Source: Candidatus Woesearchaeota archaeon
GTDB taxonomy: Archaea; Nanobdellota; Nanobdellia; Woesearchaeales; ARS49
Length of the DNA stretch: 64,000 bases
Direction of reading: 5' to 3'
NCBI GenBank assembly: GCA_030750765.1
Contig: JASMHM010000002.1
Location: forward strand, 124,001 to 188,000
Within the stretch, counting starts at the first letter, position 1, and each line of letters begins with the position of its first letter. The notes below the pieces were generated by a model. It ran no database searches and was not told where the DNA came from. It worked only from the letters and a program-made list of their open reading frames with translations. Made by a program: the position numbers and the translations under genes. Below are positions 1 to 8,571 of this stretch, piece by piece.

Positions 1-48
1 TAAAAAGGTTGGGAAGGGGTTTATAAAGACAGCGTCGATAACAAGATC

Positions 49-1893
49 ATGACAAAAAAGCGCTGGAGCGTTCGATCTATCGCGACACTGATGGGAATCA
101 CCATTGTCGGAGCGGCGGGATTATTCCTAGCAACTAGTGGTCTCGTCCAAAGAGCCACGCGACGTGCTCCTGTCCAACAAGCAGCACCACCCGCGCCTGC
201 CGAGAGAGAGCACGCCCTGTCTGAACCTGTCCAAACACACAGGGGAGAGGCAAGACTCACCCTAGAACAAGGAGGAATATATGACTTCATCTGGGACGAT
301 CCAAACAGAAAGCCACTCGGACCTAACGAGTTCCTAGACAATGGCTTCATCTACAAATTCGAACAGTTCTATAGTGGAGAGTGGACTAGCAAGCCTAAAG
401 GGATAATTGATTTAGGCGTGAACAACACACCTTACGAAGTGTCACCCGTCGTGACCGGCCTAGAATTGGAAGAAAGACTCAGCCCGCACAAGGTTCCAAA
501 ACAGGCAGTGATCAATTTTTGGGACAACATAAGCAATGTTGTTGGATTGAAACTCAAGGAAAAATTCAACACGCAAAGTTATGGCATCGCAAACTCCCGG
601 GCAACGGATACCGAGTTCTGGGAAACCTTTGCAGAAGTACTCAGATTAGCTAACGTCGCCTACAAACCCGTAACGCTAATGAGCAGCGCGTTCAGCACCG
701 ACCTACACCGCCGGGGCTGCAGAAGTCTAGATTGTGACACCATCGCAGAAGGTGGGGCTCACGTGGCAATGCGGTACGGTAGAAAGCTCGAGCTTTCCCT
801 ACAACCCGAGCACATGTTTGGAATAGCCACCAACAAAGAGGTAGAATTCACCGCCTTCCGCGAGGTGGAACACTCCACAAAACAGGTGCCAAAGGGAGAT
901 GGCACAGGTATGGTAGAATGGAAGGTCGAAACCCATACAGACCGGCCAAAAGATCTGCTCATCCAACACCAAGCATTTCACTTTGAGAACTGGTGCAGAG
1001 AAAATGGGTATCCTGCCATCGACCACAATCGCACGGTAACGTCCCGCAGAGGGCTATTCACACCCCTATCACAGAGAGACATCAAAGAAGTACAAGAAGC
1101 AGAAATTCGGAAAACAATATTCGTTGAGACCATGGATGCCGGAGACAAAGAAAAATCATTAGCCTTGCTTGAAGACTACATCACCTTCGCAGAGGGCTGC
1201 CAACAAAACCAAGTCATGCTCAGAGGATTAAGCGTTCTTGGTGCATGGTCAGAGCAAGCCATAGCAGACTACACCTATGCAAACAGTTCTTCCGAGTACA
1301 CAGCAGCATCACTAGAGAAAGTGTTACGCGCAGTGACCGCCTTTGAGGAAAAAGGAGGCGCGGCACTACACAACGCAAAACTTCACCATCAGAGAACAGA
1401 ACTTCGACTGGAGTACGTCCGTAACCCCAACGTTGCAACTTCGGTTAGCCGAGCAAGCGGGTACTTCGTAGATCGAGCATGGGCAAGTATTGAAACAAAC
1501 AAAACTCGAATGGTCGAACTCGACCGGAGAGGAAAGATAGGCCAGCTCATACACGAAGCAGCGATTAAGGGAAGCGACATCAACAGCAAAATGTTTGACC
1601 TGTACTGCGAGTACGTCTGCCGTCATGAACCAAAAAAGGCAGAACGCATCAAAGGCGGTCTGTTGCTAGGCGTAAAAGCATGGTATCAAACCTTGAACAA
1701 CTCACCACAAAACACGGAGAGACAAAAACGTGCGCACGCTATGATCTTGGAGAACGCTCGAAACATGGTAAACGGAGAAAAGTACTCAAAAGAGCCAAGC
1801 ATGTGGGAACCCTTGAAAGGATTTTTCGAACCTCTAGAACGCATGAGAAGCGCTTACCTTGCGTTGGGCAACAAGGGAAAGATGGTTGAGTAA
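49..1893 (+). CDS. Membrane-anchored protein of unknown function
   Basis: 614 residues. A basic N-terminus is followed by one hydrophobic segment at about residues 12-30 (ITIVGAAGLFLATSG), then a Pro/Ala-rich stretch (about 40-55) and a long soluble part with no motif I recognise. This suggests a single-pass protein with its body outside the membrane. A TATA-like GTTTATAAAG lies about 25 nt upstream of the ATG, so the start is probably leaderless. The following gene is on the same strand but has its own promoter. Function unknown. Confidence 0.8.
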   Translation: MTKKRWSVRSIATLMGITIVGAAGLFLATSGLVQRATRRAPVQQAAPPAPAEREHALSEPVQTHRGEARLTLEQGGIYDFIWDDPNRKPLGPNEFLDNGFIYKFEQFYSGEWTSKPKGIIDLGVNNTPYEVSPVVTGLELEERLSPHKVPKQAVINFWDNISNVVGLKLKEKFNTQSYGIANSRATDTEFWETFAEVLRLANVAYKPVTLMSSAFSTDLHRRGCRSLDCDTIAEGGAHVAMRYGRKLELSLQPEHMFGIATNKEVEFTAFREVEHSTKQVPKGDGTGMVEWKVETHTDRPKDLLIQHQAFHFENWCRENGYPAIDHNRTVTSRRGLFTPLSQRDIKEVQEAEIRKTIFVETMDAGDKEKSLALLEDYITFAEGCQQNQVMLRGLSVLGAWSEQAIADYTYANSSSEYTAASLEKVLRAVTAFEEKGGAALHNAKLHHQRTELRLEYVRNPNVATSVSRASGYFVDRAWASIETNKTRMVELDRRGKIGQLIHEAAIKGSDINSKMFDLYCEYVCRHEPKKAERIKGGLLLGVKAWYQTLNNSPQNTERQKRAHAMILENARNMVNGEKYSKEPSMWEPLKGFFEPLERMRSAYLALGNKGKMVE

Positions 1894-1924
1894 CTCTTAA
1901 GTACCTCCCCTCTAAACATAATCC

Positions 1925-2500
1925 ATGAGCGAGCAATGGATAGGTAACGAAGTCATCATGGACATGCACACGTTCTTAGACGTTGCCAACCAAACCTTGG
2001 CCAAGACCCATACCTTGTTCGAGCACCTTGATAATTTTGATAATCTGGTGGGCTGGGCGTTTGAAGAATGCGATGACGAGGATGTTAGAAACCTGATACT
2101 CGAGGTGAGCGCGGCCTTGATAGAACTGAAGGAAAAAATACAAACGGATGAAGTGGAGGACATCGCACTCATTGCAGAGACCAAAGAAAACATTCTAGCC
2201 TTAGAAGCATCAGTCAAGCAGAGAGAGTTTCACGTCGCAAAAAAGCTAAAGAAAAAGGTTGAGGGGGAAGCAATCCAGCACGATCGAGCAACACAACAAG
2301 AAATAAAAGACATCCATTCCTGTTTCATCAACATCATGCGCATCGTCAAGGCCTCAGGCTTGCTGGATCGCGAGACCACGGACAAACGACTATCATCAGT
2401 CATCCAGAATGTATATATGTTGTTGGGAACGTACGAAAACATATTCCGAGATCTCCTTCACAAAGAACAAGAACTGGAGAAGGTTTTTAAGCAAGACTAG
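1925..2500 (+). CDS. Helical, probably coiled-coil protein of unknown function
   Basis: 191 residues, rich in Glu, Lys, Leu and Ile, with long helical stretches (about 85-130 and 165-190) that suggest a coiled coil. No signal peptide or membrane segment. A TCTTAAGTA TATA-like element lies about 27 nt before the chosen ATG, which fits a leaderless start; a second ATG 33 nt downstream is the alternative. The next gene follows after 12 nt. No family recognised. Confidence 0.7.
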   Translation: MSEQWIGNEVIMDMHTFLDVANQTLAKTHTLFEHLDNFDNLVGWAFEECDDEDVRNLILEVSAALIELKEKIQTDEVEDIALIAETKENILALEASVKQREFHVAKKLKKKVEGEAIQHDRATQQEIKDIHSCFINIMRIVKASGLLDRETTDKRLSSVIQNVYMLLGTYENIFRDLLHKEQELEKVFKQD

Positions 2501-2512
2501 TTCTGCAAGTAC

Positions 2513-2959
2513 ATGGCCCTACAACCTTTACAGGAGCACGAAAAACCTTTCGTGGCAGCCAAGTTGGCAGAAAACTGGCAAGAGAGAGGCCTAAACTTTG
2601 ACCAAAGCTGGGCAGAAGAGTGCCTACAGCACGGCCATCGACGCACCATAGTTGGGGATGAGTTCTACACGTACAAAGTGAACAAGAAAATCTTAGGTAT
2701 GGTGAGTTTAGTAACCTTCGAAGGCGGCGTTGCAGAAATCCGAGATAGTATAGAGTTGACGGATAGTGGTGTTGTGCTGAAGAACCTACTCACCGAACTT
2801 ATTGAGGTAAGCAAGATGGGCGACGTACGAAAGTTATACTCCTTAGTGTTGAAGAACAACACGGCAATCTACACTGCGCTAGGCTTCAAAAAGGAAGGCG
2901 AGTTGTTAGATCACTTCAAAGAAGGTGAGGACCTCACCATCATGAGCCTACTTTTGTGA
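2513..2959 (+). CDS. GNAT-family N-acetyltransferase
   Basis: 148 residues. The central strand (KILGMVSLVTFEGGVAEI), a helix leading to KLYSLVLKNNTAIYTALGFK, and the ending GELLDHFKEGEDLTIMSLLL match the C-terminal half of the GNAT fold, where the asparagine and the A-L-GF motif contribute to acetyl-CoA binding. The substrate cannot be predicted. A TTTTTAAG element inside the end of the preceding gene lies about 27 nt upstream. The 3' end overlaps the convergent AbrB-like gene by 12 nt. Confidence 0.75.
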   Translation: MALQPLQEHEKPFVAAKLAENWQERGLNFDQSWAEECLQHGHRRTIVGDEFYTYKVNKKILGMVSLVTFEGGVAEIRDSIELTDSGVVLKNLLTELIEVSKMGDVRKLYSLVLKNNTAIYTALGFKKEGELLDHFKEGEDLTIMSLLL

Positions 2960-3142
2960 ACGTTTGATAATAATAGTATCTTTGTCTGGCACAGAGATGA
3001 ACAATTCTTCACCCTTCTTCAAGCCCAAACTTCTGATGATGTTGGCGTTAAAATACATTCCCAAGCGGTCTTTCGACACCTTGACAACAGTATGCTTGAT
3101 GGTAAGAGGACTATTTTGCACGACCACCAGAACGACCCCCAT
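2948..3142 (-). CDS. AbrB/SpoVT-like swapped-hairpin protein
   Basis: 64 residues. The segment VKVSKDRLGMYFNANIIRSL followed by GLKKGEELFISV and a final DTIIIKR strand is the AbrB/MazE/SpoVT swapped-hairpin pattern, usually a small dimeric DNA-binding protein. It could be an antitoxin, but no toxin gene is adjacent. An ATTTATATAG TATA-like site is near 3228-3237, about 90 nt upstream, leaving a leader of roughly 60 nt in which I see no supported gene. The start ATG is uncertain. Confidence 0.65.
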   Translation of the reverse strand: MGVVLVVVQNSPLTIKHTVVKVSKDRLGMYFNANIIRSLGLKKGEELFISVPDKDTIIIKRSQK

Positions 3143-3255
3143 CGCCCTTAACAGTCGTGCATATGATATAGAGATTGGTCAATGCGAACCACGAATCCTT
3201 CATAGAACAGGTGCCGTCTTTTTGACTATATAAATGTTTGGATTTTGATTGCACC

Positions 3256-3423
3256 TTAATAATATTGCCCGTACATATCATCTCTTTCATATTCGACTCG
3301 GGCCTTTACGTTATCCCACATCTCCCTTGCGTGCTGTCGCATCTCTCGAGGATCGGGATGGCCATCGAAGAATTTGTACGTGGCTCTCAAAATGTTCCCT
3401 CTGTCCTCCAGGTACAAACCAAT
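3256..3423 (-). other. In-frame coding tail after the TAG of the upstream MutS-like gene
   Basis: Translating past the TAG at 3424-3426 in the same frame gives 55 further codons before a TAA at 3256-3258, with protein-like composition (YLEDRGNILRATYKFFDGHP, then an acidic/basic helix ending DDMYGQYY). The part GNILRATYKFFDGHPD aligns with GRIEPTYAFHRSWPD near the C-terminus of the neighbouring MutS-like protein. So this is most simply the true C-terminus, separated by a nonsense codon, a read-through codon or a sequence error. No ATG is suitably placed for an independent gene. Confidence 0.65.
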
Positions 3424-4773
3424 CTACTCTTCCGGTACCTCCTTAGCCCTGAGGTAGTCCTCAAAAAGGATTAACTCAGGGTGCTTGAAGCGGAAACCAG
3501 AGTCCTCAGTGAGTGAGGAGGCGCGATGGTCTACGATAATCACCGGTCCGGGTGTTGCGGCCATCTCTTTGAGGAGCACTTTTTCTGCGCGAGCGGCTAT
3601 CTCTGGTTTTGCGGTATCCAAGAACTCATCAAGCAGAGCAAGAGTGTGCTCATCCCACATTTGAATATCCCGTCGTAAGGTATGGATCTCCGCGGATAGC
3701 GAACCATGGCCCCTCATGCTCTCCTTGTCATAGCTTAGGTAGAAGCTATCTGTTCTTGGCAAGTGGGCCTCATCACAGAACAAGACCAGGTTTGCCATGG
3801 CAATCCTGTGGTAGACACCAATGTTGGAAAGCAGTTCTGTCTTTCCTCCGCTGTGTGCCCCTCCCAAGATAATCTTATTGTCATCCGGACAGTATTCAAG
3901 ACTGAACAGCGTAGGATCGTCAATATCCGATGCTAAGGGTTCCGCATTGCGCACCATGAATCTGCCTTCGTCATTGAATGTAGGAAGGCAGACAGGCAAC
4001 CCCCATAGCTTTCTATTGCGGTAGCACAATGCTTGGGAGAAAAGGACGGTAAGCGGGTCCACAAAGTAATCATGTCTGGTCAGGAAATCGCGAATGCCTC
4101 TGCCGTGTTCATATTCCTTACCATATTGAAGTTCGTTATCTGCTAACTTCACCAAGCCTAATTCCATCACCTTCATGCCCTTGAGGGAAGTGTTTGCTAT
4201 GTATCTCTCTCCCGTTTGGAGGCGTGTGACTATCCGACTCGCCTTAGGTTCAAACGCGTGGCCATACCACGCATACGTCATGCCTTCCTCGTCGTCCTCA
4301 GTCAAGGCGTGGATGGCGTTCGCGAAAAGGTGCATTCGCTCGTCGCGCGCGAACTCTTGTTCTAGTGTAGTGTAGGCACGCATCATGCCAGGGTAGTGTT
4401 TCCGGACTGTCAGGATCGATGAGCGGTCGGGTCTGAGATCATCGGAGATCTGCGCCTTGTGAAATAGTAACGACCTCATAGCACTGAACACGTTGGTATT
4501 TTTTTGCTCGAACATGTCGAGAAAATACTCAATGCAAGCGCGTCTGGACGAATTGTCCCCCTCATAATTATTGAGCATCTTATTCAAGGTTTTGTGCCCA
4601 TGGGCGCTGCCATACCAATGATCGCTCTCGTGAGCGTTCATATGATCGCGTTTCCCTGCGTACCTTTGTTCAGTGCAACCTGCGCGGACCAAGTGACTAT
4701 AGTAGAATGTCGTCAGTGGCTCGAGCTTGTCTTCATTTTCGTGTTCAATGTTTAAATCATGAAACAAACGCAT
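3424..4773 (-). CDS. MutS-family ATPase-like protein (paralogue A), ending at an in-frame TAG
   Basis: 449 residues to the TAG. The C-terminal third carries a MutS-type ATPase core: Walker A GGAHSGGKTELL (about residue 305), the segment FCDEAHLPRTDSFYLSYDKE, then LALLDEFL as Walker B and IIVDHRASS near the end. No N-terminal mismatch-recognition domain is recognisable, so it is a short MutS-like ATPase, not a classical MutS. Its start overlaps the end of paralogue B by 17 nt, so the two are cotranscribed and may act as a heterodimer (inference). Coding continues in frame for 55 codons after the TAG, giving 505 residues, the same size as paralogue B once repaired. Confidence 0.8.
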   Translation of the reverse strand: MRLFHDLNIEHENEDKLEPLTTFYYSHLVRAGCTEQRYAGKRDHMNAHESDHWYGSAHGHKTLNKMLNNYEGDNSSRRACIEYFLDMFEQKNTNVFSAMRSLLFHKAQISDDLRPDRSSILTVRKHYPGMMRAYTTLEQEFARDERMHLFANAIHALTEDDEEGMTYAWYGHAFEPKASRIVTRLQTGERYIANTSLKGMKVMELGLVKLADNELQYGKEYEHGRGIRDFLTRHDYFVDPLTVLFSQALCYRNRKLWGLPVCLPTFNDEGRFMVRNAEPLASDIDDPTLFSLEYCPDDNKIILGGAHSGGKTELLSNIGVYHRIAMANLVLFCDEAHLPRTDSFYLSYDKESMRGHGSLSAEIHTLRRDIQMWDEHTLALLDEFLDTAKPEIAARAEKVLLKEMAATPGPVIIVDHRASSLTEDSGFRFKHPELILFEDYLRAKEVPEE

Positions 4774-5890
4774 ATGATCCTCCTAGCACGATAGGCCTCA
4801 ACCGCTCGTACCACTCCCAGTAGGGTTCCTTGTCCTTGTGATCGTACATTCTGTCCCTAGGATTGGAGAACGATAGATCCATTTGTTTTTCGGAATCCTC
4901 AAGAATTTGGTCGACATGCTCGACAAGTATTGATTCATCTGGCCAGGATCTATGGAAGGCGTAGGTTGGCTCAATTCTTCCATTTCTTCGTTCATAACCT
5001 GGCGAGAAGATGTTCCACTTTCTTTGGTTGATGTGTTTACCACGGTGTGTGATGATGAACAGGTGGGCTCCTGTTTTTCTCATGTCTTCAATCACCGCGG
5101 GCTCTAAAGGTTCTGCTGCTTCCTCGCTTGCGTGTTGAAGGAACTCATCTATGAAAAGTGCGTGGTGTGGCGTAAGATCATAGAGGTTTTCAGCTCGCAT
5201 TTTGAGCTCAGATTCCACCTTGCCCTTTCTGTGGCCTTGGTCTACTTTGAATGAATGCCAGACATGGGTCACGCGAGGAAGGATTACCTTTTCAGCGGGA
5301 AGCCATCTCCCTGACCAGCCTGCGATCAGATAGTGACCCATAGTCTCAAGCAGTAACGTTTTTCCTCCGCTATGCAATCCGTTGAGCAACACACGACGGC
5401 CCTCATCATAGCTTATATCACACGGTCTAGGGTCTGCACACAGGTAGATAGGTTCTGCCTGAATGAGAGCGTAATGATCATTGGAGAATTCTGCCTGGCA
5501 AACGGGCATGCCTGCCATATCTCGCTGGTGTGCCCAGAACGAATCCACGTAGAGTGTGGCGAGAGGGTTTAGTAGGGTCGTGAAGTTGCTTAAGGCAACA
5601 TTCTTCATGTATCGTACTAAGTCACTTGGCGACATGTTAATGTTTGTGTTGCTTCCGGCAGGGAGGCGGGAGGTCATAGAGGGTCCCTCTTTTCCTTTGT
5701 CCAAACCTATCCACACTCGGAAAACATCACTTCGGGTGCGGTTTTCATCTTCAAGTGTAGGCTCCATTTCTTGTACGACGTAATCAATCCCTCGATTGAG
5801 TGCTTCGTGACAGAACACCAAATCCTTTGCTTCTTGTGCTTTGTACATGCTCATGGCGGCATCTTCCAAAATGCCTCCCTTCTTGCGCAT
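4757..5890 (-). CDS. MutS-family ATPase-like protein (paralogue B), C-terminal part
   Basis: 377 residues from the first ATG, but the frame is open upstream to about 5950 and encodes PDEAITRYYGEAEQLLLK directly before that ATG. This joins the end of the 5940-6272 frame after a one-base shift. Motifs are Walker A NGLHSGGKTLLLET, the line PRVTHVWHSFKVDQG in the MutS signature position, Walker B ALFIDEFLQHA and IITHRGKHI. It resembles paralogue A along its whole length. The gene is probably the second part of a 504-residue protein. Confidence 0.75.
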   Translation of the reverse strand: MRKKGGILEDAAMSMYKAQEAKDLVFCHEALNRGIDYVVQEMEPTLEDENRTRSDVFRVWIGLDKGKEGPSMTSRLPAGSNTNINMSPSDLVRYMKNVALSNFTTLLNPLATLYVDSFWAHQRDMAGMPVCQAEFSNDHYALIQAEPIYLCADPRPCDISYDEGRRVLLNGLHSGGKTLLLETMGHYLIAGWSGRWLPAEKVILPRVTHVWHSFKVDQGHRKGKVESELKMRAENLYDLTPHHALFIDEFLQHASEEAAEPLEPAVIEDMRKTGAHLFIITHRGKHINQRKWNIFSPGYERRNGRIEPTYAFHRSWPDESILVEHVDQILEDSEKQMDLSFSNPRDRMYDHKDKEPYWEWYERLRPIVLGGSYAFVS

Positions 5891-5939
5891 TTTCAGGAGT
5901 AGCTGTTCTGCTTCGCCGTAATATCTTGTTATAGCCTCA

Positions 5940-6272
5940 TCAGGGGGTGGCCTCGTGCTCTCTTTGCCTTGTCGTCCATTCTATGATAAACTGTAGGGCG
6001 TCGAAATGTTTGTGCAAGTCCTTGGGACCGGCAATGTCATCCTTCAGCGCACGTGCCACCTCTTGTCTGTAGCGGACCCTGTCTTTAGCATGCAGTGGAC
6101 CAAAATTGTCCTTTTCCAAGAAGCAGGGACGGTGGTAGATGTTATCTCGTGGGTGGCTAAACACTCGGATGTCTTTATCGCAAAACTGGAGATATCGATC
6201 CCTTACCACGCTCTGATCAGGGAAGTCTTCCTGAACGAACATTGTCTCTCCTGGCAAGTCCGCTAAAAGCAT
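5940..6272 (-). CDS. MutS-like paralogue B, N-terminal part (frame ends at TGA in a C-rich run)
   Basis: 110 residues ending ...EHEATP at CCC-TGA (5940-5945). A +1 shift at this point continues into the frame of the downstream ATPase, giving a 504-residue product. The N-terminal segment has no motif I can name, but its length matches what paralogue A carries before its ATPase core. A TATA-like TTTTTAAA lies about 30-50 nt upstream. The alternatives are a programmed +1 frameshift, a true frameshift mutation, or a one-base sequencing error in the run of five Cs. Confidence 0.65.
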   Translation of the reverse strand: MLLADLPGETMFVQEDFPDQSVVRDRYLQFCDKDIRVFSHPRDNIYHRPCFLEKDNFGPLHAKDRVRYRQEVARALKDDIAGPKDLHKHFDALQFIIEWTTRQREHEATP

Positions 6273-6324
6273 AGGTCACCGACCTAGCCATTGCTTAAAA
6301 ACTTGCGCCCGGGTTTAAAAAGGG

Positions 6325-7050
6325 TTAATCGTGTCCGTGGCCGCCTAGGTAGATTTTCTTAATCTTTGGGTTCTTTAGAATCTTCTTGTCGCCGTGCAAT
6401 CCTACTTTGCCTTCTTCTAAAACATAGATGCGGTCTGCTAGTTTGACTGCTTGCTTTGCGTTTTGTTCAACAATCAGGAAAGAACAACCTTCTTTTCTGA
6501 TGTCTAGAACTTTTTGGAAGACTTCTTTCATTGCTTTGGGCGATAAGCCAAGGCTTGGCTCATCTAGTAACAATAATTGGGGGTCTTGCATTAAGCTTCT
6601 GCCGATGGCAAGCATCTGTTGCTGGCCTCCGGATAAGGTTCCGCCTAGCTGGCTGAGTCGTTCTTTTAGGATGGGGAAGTGTTTGAAGACTTCTTCCATG
6701 CGTTTTTTGAGTAAATCCTTTTCTTGGGTGAGGTAGCCGCCCATCTCTAAGTTTTCTCTTACCGTAAGCGTGGGGAAGACCTGTCTTCCTTGGGGTACGT
6801 AGCCAATGCCCATTTCTATGCGTTCGTGCGTAGGTAGTAAGGTGACATTCTTGTGTTTGTAGTTTATGCTTCCAGAGTAGATGTCGTTCAACGCAAAGAT
6901 ACTCTTTACTAAGGTGCTTTTTCCTGCACCATTAGGTCCGATGATAACAACTATCTCTCCAGGGTTGACATGAATGTCCACTCCTCGTAACACTTCTAGC
7001 TTGCCATATCCGCTTTTGAGTTTTTGTACGTCGATGAGTTTATTTGCCAA
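6325..7050 (-). CDS. livF: Branched-chain amino acid ABC transporter ATP-binding protein LivF
   Basis: 241 residues. A cytoplasmic ATPase that pairs with LivG to power import. Walker A GPNGAGKST (about 37-45), signature LSGGQQQ, Walker B LLLLDEPSLGLSP and the downstream IVEQNAKQAVKLADRIYVLE are typical of the LivF subfamily, and length is normal. Its start overlaps livG by 11 nt in the livH-M-G-F gene order. The substrate class rests on family membership; related systems also carry amides and other small molecules. Confidence 0.93.
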   Translation of the reverse strand: MANKLIDVQKLKSGYGKLEVLRGVDIHVNPGEIVVIIGPNGAGKSTLVKSIFALNDIYSGSINYKHKNVTLLPTHERIEMGIGYVPQGRQVFPTLTVRENLEMGGYLTQEKDLLKKRMEEVFKHFPILKERLSQLGGTLSGGQQQMLAIGRSLMQDPQLLLLDEPSLGLSPKAMKEVFQKVLDIRKEGCSFLIVEQNAKQAVKLADRIYVLEEGKVGLHGDKKILKNPKIKKIYLGGHGHD

Positions 7051-7726
7051 GATACGCCTCCAGCACTTTTGGATTGCTTCTTACTTGTTTGGGTGTGCCT
7101 TCCATTAACAACTTTCCTTCGTTCAAAACAATGACGTGGTCTGAGATGCTCATGACAAAATCCATGTCGTGTTCTATGAAGAGGACAGTTTTTCCTTCCT
7201 TTCTAAGATCTGTGAGAATCTTTTTCATCTCTTGGCGTATTTGCGGGTTCACGCCTGCGGTTGGCTCGTCCAACATCAAGAACGTGTGAGGTAGGAGCAT
7301 GGATCGGGCTAGTTCGAGCAACCTTCCTTGTCCGTAGGATAGTTCGCCGGCTATATGGTCTAGGAATCCTTGTAGGCGTACTTTGGAGAGGGCTATCTTA
7401 AGCTTGTCATCGGTTGTCTCTTGTGCTAGTTTGAGGTTATCGCGCACTGTCATGTTTTTGAACGTTCTCGTCATTTGGAATGTTCTAGATATCCCTTTTC
7501 TGGCTCGTTCGTGGACTTTTAGCGTAGTAATGTCTTCTCCGTTGAAACTTACCTTGCCTGCATCGCTTGGTAGTGTTCCACTGATCATGTTGAATAAAGT
7601 CGTTTTCCCTGCTCCGTTTGGTCCGATTAAGGCAGTTATTTTTCCTTTGGGAATCTTGATGGAGCAGTTGCTGACTGCGTGCACTCCACCGAAGCTTTTG
7701 CTCATGTTCTTTGCTTGGAGCATCAT
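7040..7726 (-). CDS. livG: Branched-chain amino acid ABC transporter ATP-binding protein LivG
   Basis: 228 residues. Second ATPase of the Liv transporter. Walker A IGPNGAGKTTLFN, signature LSYGQGRLLELARSM, Walker B LMLDEPTAGVNP and the switch histidine in FIEHDMDFVM are present. Slightly shorter than usual LivG because the loop before the signature is compact. Overlaps livM by 4 nt (ATGA type) and livF by 11 nt, indicating one transcript. Confidence 0.93.
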   Translation of the reverse strand: MMLQAKNMSKSFGGVHAVSNCSIKIPKGKITALIGPNGAGKTTLFNMISGTLPSDAGKVSFNGEDITTLKVHERARKGISRTFQMTRTFKNMTVRDNLKLAQETTDDKLKIALSKVRLQGFLDHIAGELSYGQGRLLELARSMLLPHTFLMLDEPTAGVNPQIRQEMKKILTDLRKEGKTVLFIEHDMDFVMSISDHVIVLNEGKLLMEGTPKQVRSNPKVLEAYLGK

Positions 7727-8571
7727 TCTAAGTCCACCTTCCCTAAGAGTCCTCGTGGTTTGTAGAGTACGATAAGCAATAGTAATAATGCAAATATCAT
7801 GGCGCGCATGGGCCCCACTAATGAGCTGGGGAAGCCGATGAATCGTAAGGGTTCTGGCAGTAATACAAGGATGAGTGCTCCTAGTATGCTTCCTTCTAGG
7901 CTTGCTAGCCCTCCAACAATAAGCATGCTGAGGAGTAAGATTAACTCGTTGATGCTGAAAACGCTAGGATCTATGAAGGTGATGTAGTGTGCGTAAAAGG
8001 CTCCTGCAAGGCCAGCAATGCCTGCGCTGATGGCTAGACAGAGTATTTTGTGCTTGAAGACATCCTTTCCTAGTGTTGCTGCTGCTACTTCATCATCTCG
8101 TACTGCTTGCAACACCCTTCCGGTTGGTGTGCTGACGAACCATTTTAGGATGAGGTAGACTACTAATACCAGGGCGAGTAGGCTTACCACGATCATGGTG
8201 TTGCTGCCCATCCTTTGGATGCCTGCAATGCCTAGGGCGCCTCTTGTCAGACTAATCCAGTTTCTTGCTATGCTTCCGCAAATGAACGTGAAGCCTAGTG
8301 TTGCCAGTGCTAAGTAATCCCCTCTTAGCTTTCCACAAGGTAATGCTAGTAGTGTTCCTGCTGCTGCAGCAAGGATGACTGCTAAGGGTATAGAGATTGC
8401 TAAGGGCATGTGTGGGCTAAGTATTGCAGTGACGTACGCACCTATACCAAAGAAGGCGATGTGGCCTAGGTTCAACAATCCTGTGTAGCCCACAGTAAGG
8501 TTCAAGCTTAATGTCAGTAATGCATACATGCCAAACATGATTCCTAGGTGGATGAAGTAAGCACTGATCAT
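7723..8571 (-). CDS. livM: Branched-chain amino acid ABC transporter permease LivM
   Basis: 282 residues with about eight hydrophobic segments. The N-terminal LNLTVGYTGLLNLGHIAFFG is the family hallmark, and GGLASLEGSILGALILVLLP near the C-terminus is the cytoplasmic loop that docks to the ATPases. Sits in the membrane with LivH. Overlaps livH by 4 nt. Confidence 0.92.
   Translation of the reverse strand: MISAYFIHLGIMFGMYALLTLSLNLTVGYTGLLNLGHIAFFGIGAYVTAILSPHMPLAISIPLAVILAAAAGTLLALPCGKLRGDYLALATLGFTFICGSIARNWISLTRGALGIAGIQRMGSNTMIVVSLLALVLVVYLILKWFVSTPTGRVLQAVRDDEVAAATLGKDVFKHKILCLAISAGIAGLAGAFYAHYITFIDPSVFSINELILLLSMLIVGGLASLEGSILGALILVLLPEPLRFIGFPSSLVGPMRAMIFALLLLLIVLYKPRGLLGKVDLE

Noticed and set aside
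3424-3426. Pyrrolysine at the in-frame TAG of the MutS-like gene
   Set aside because: TAG ends many other genes in the window (for example hisS and several short genes) and no pyl genes are present, so a Pyl reading has no support here.
3238-3474. Plus-strand frame over the end of the MutS-like gene
   Set aside because: It is a shadow of the minus-strand coding tail, which has clear similarity to the paralogue.
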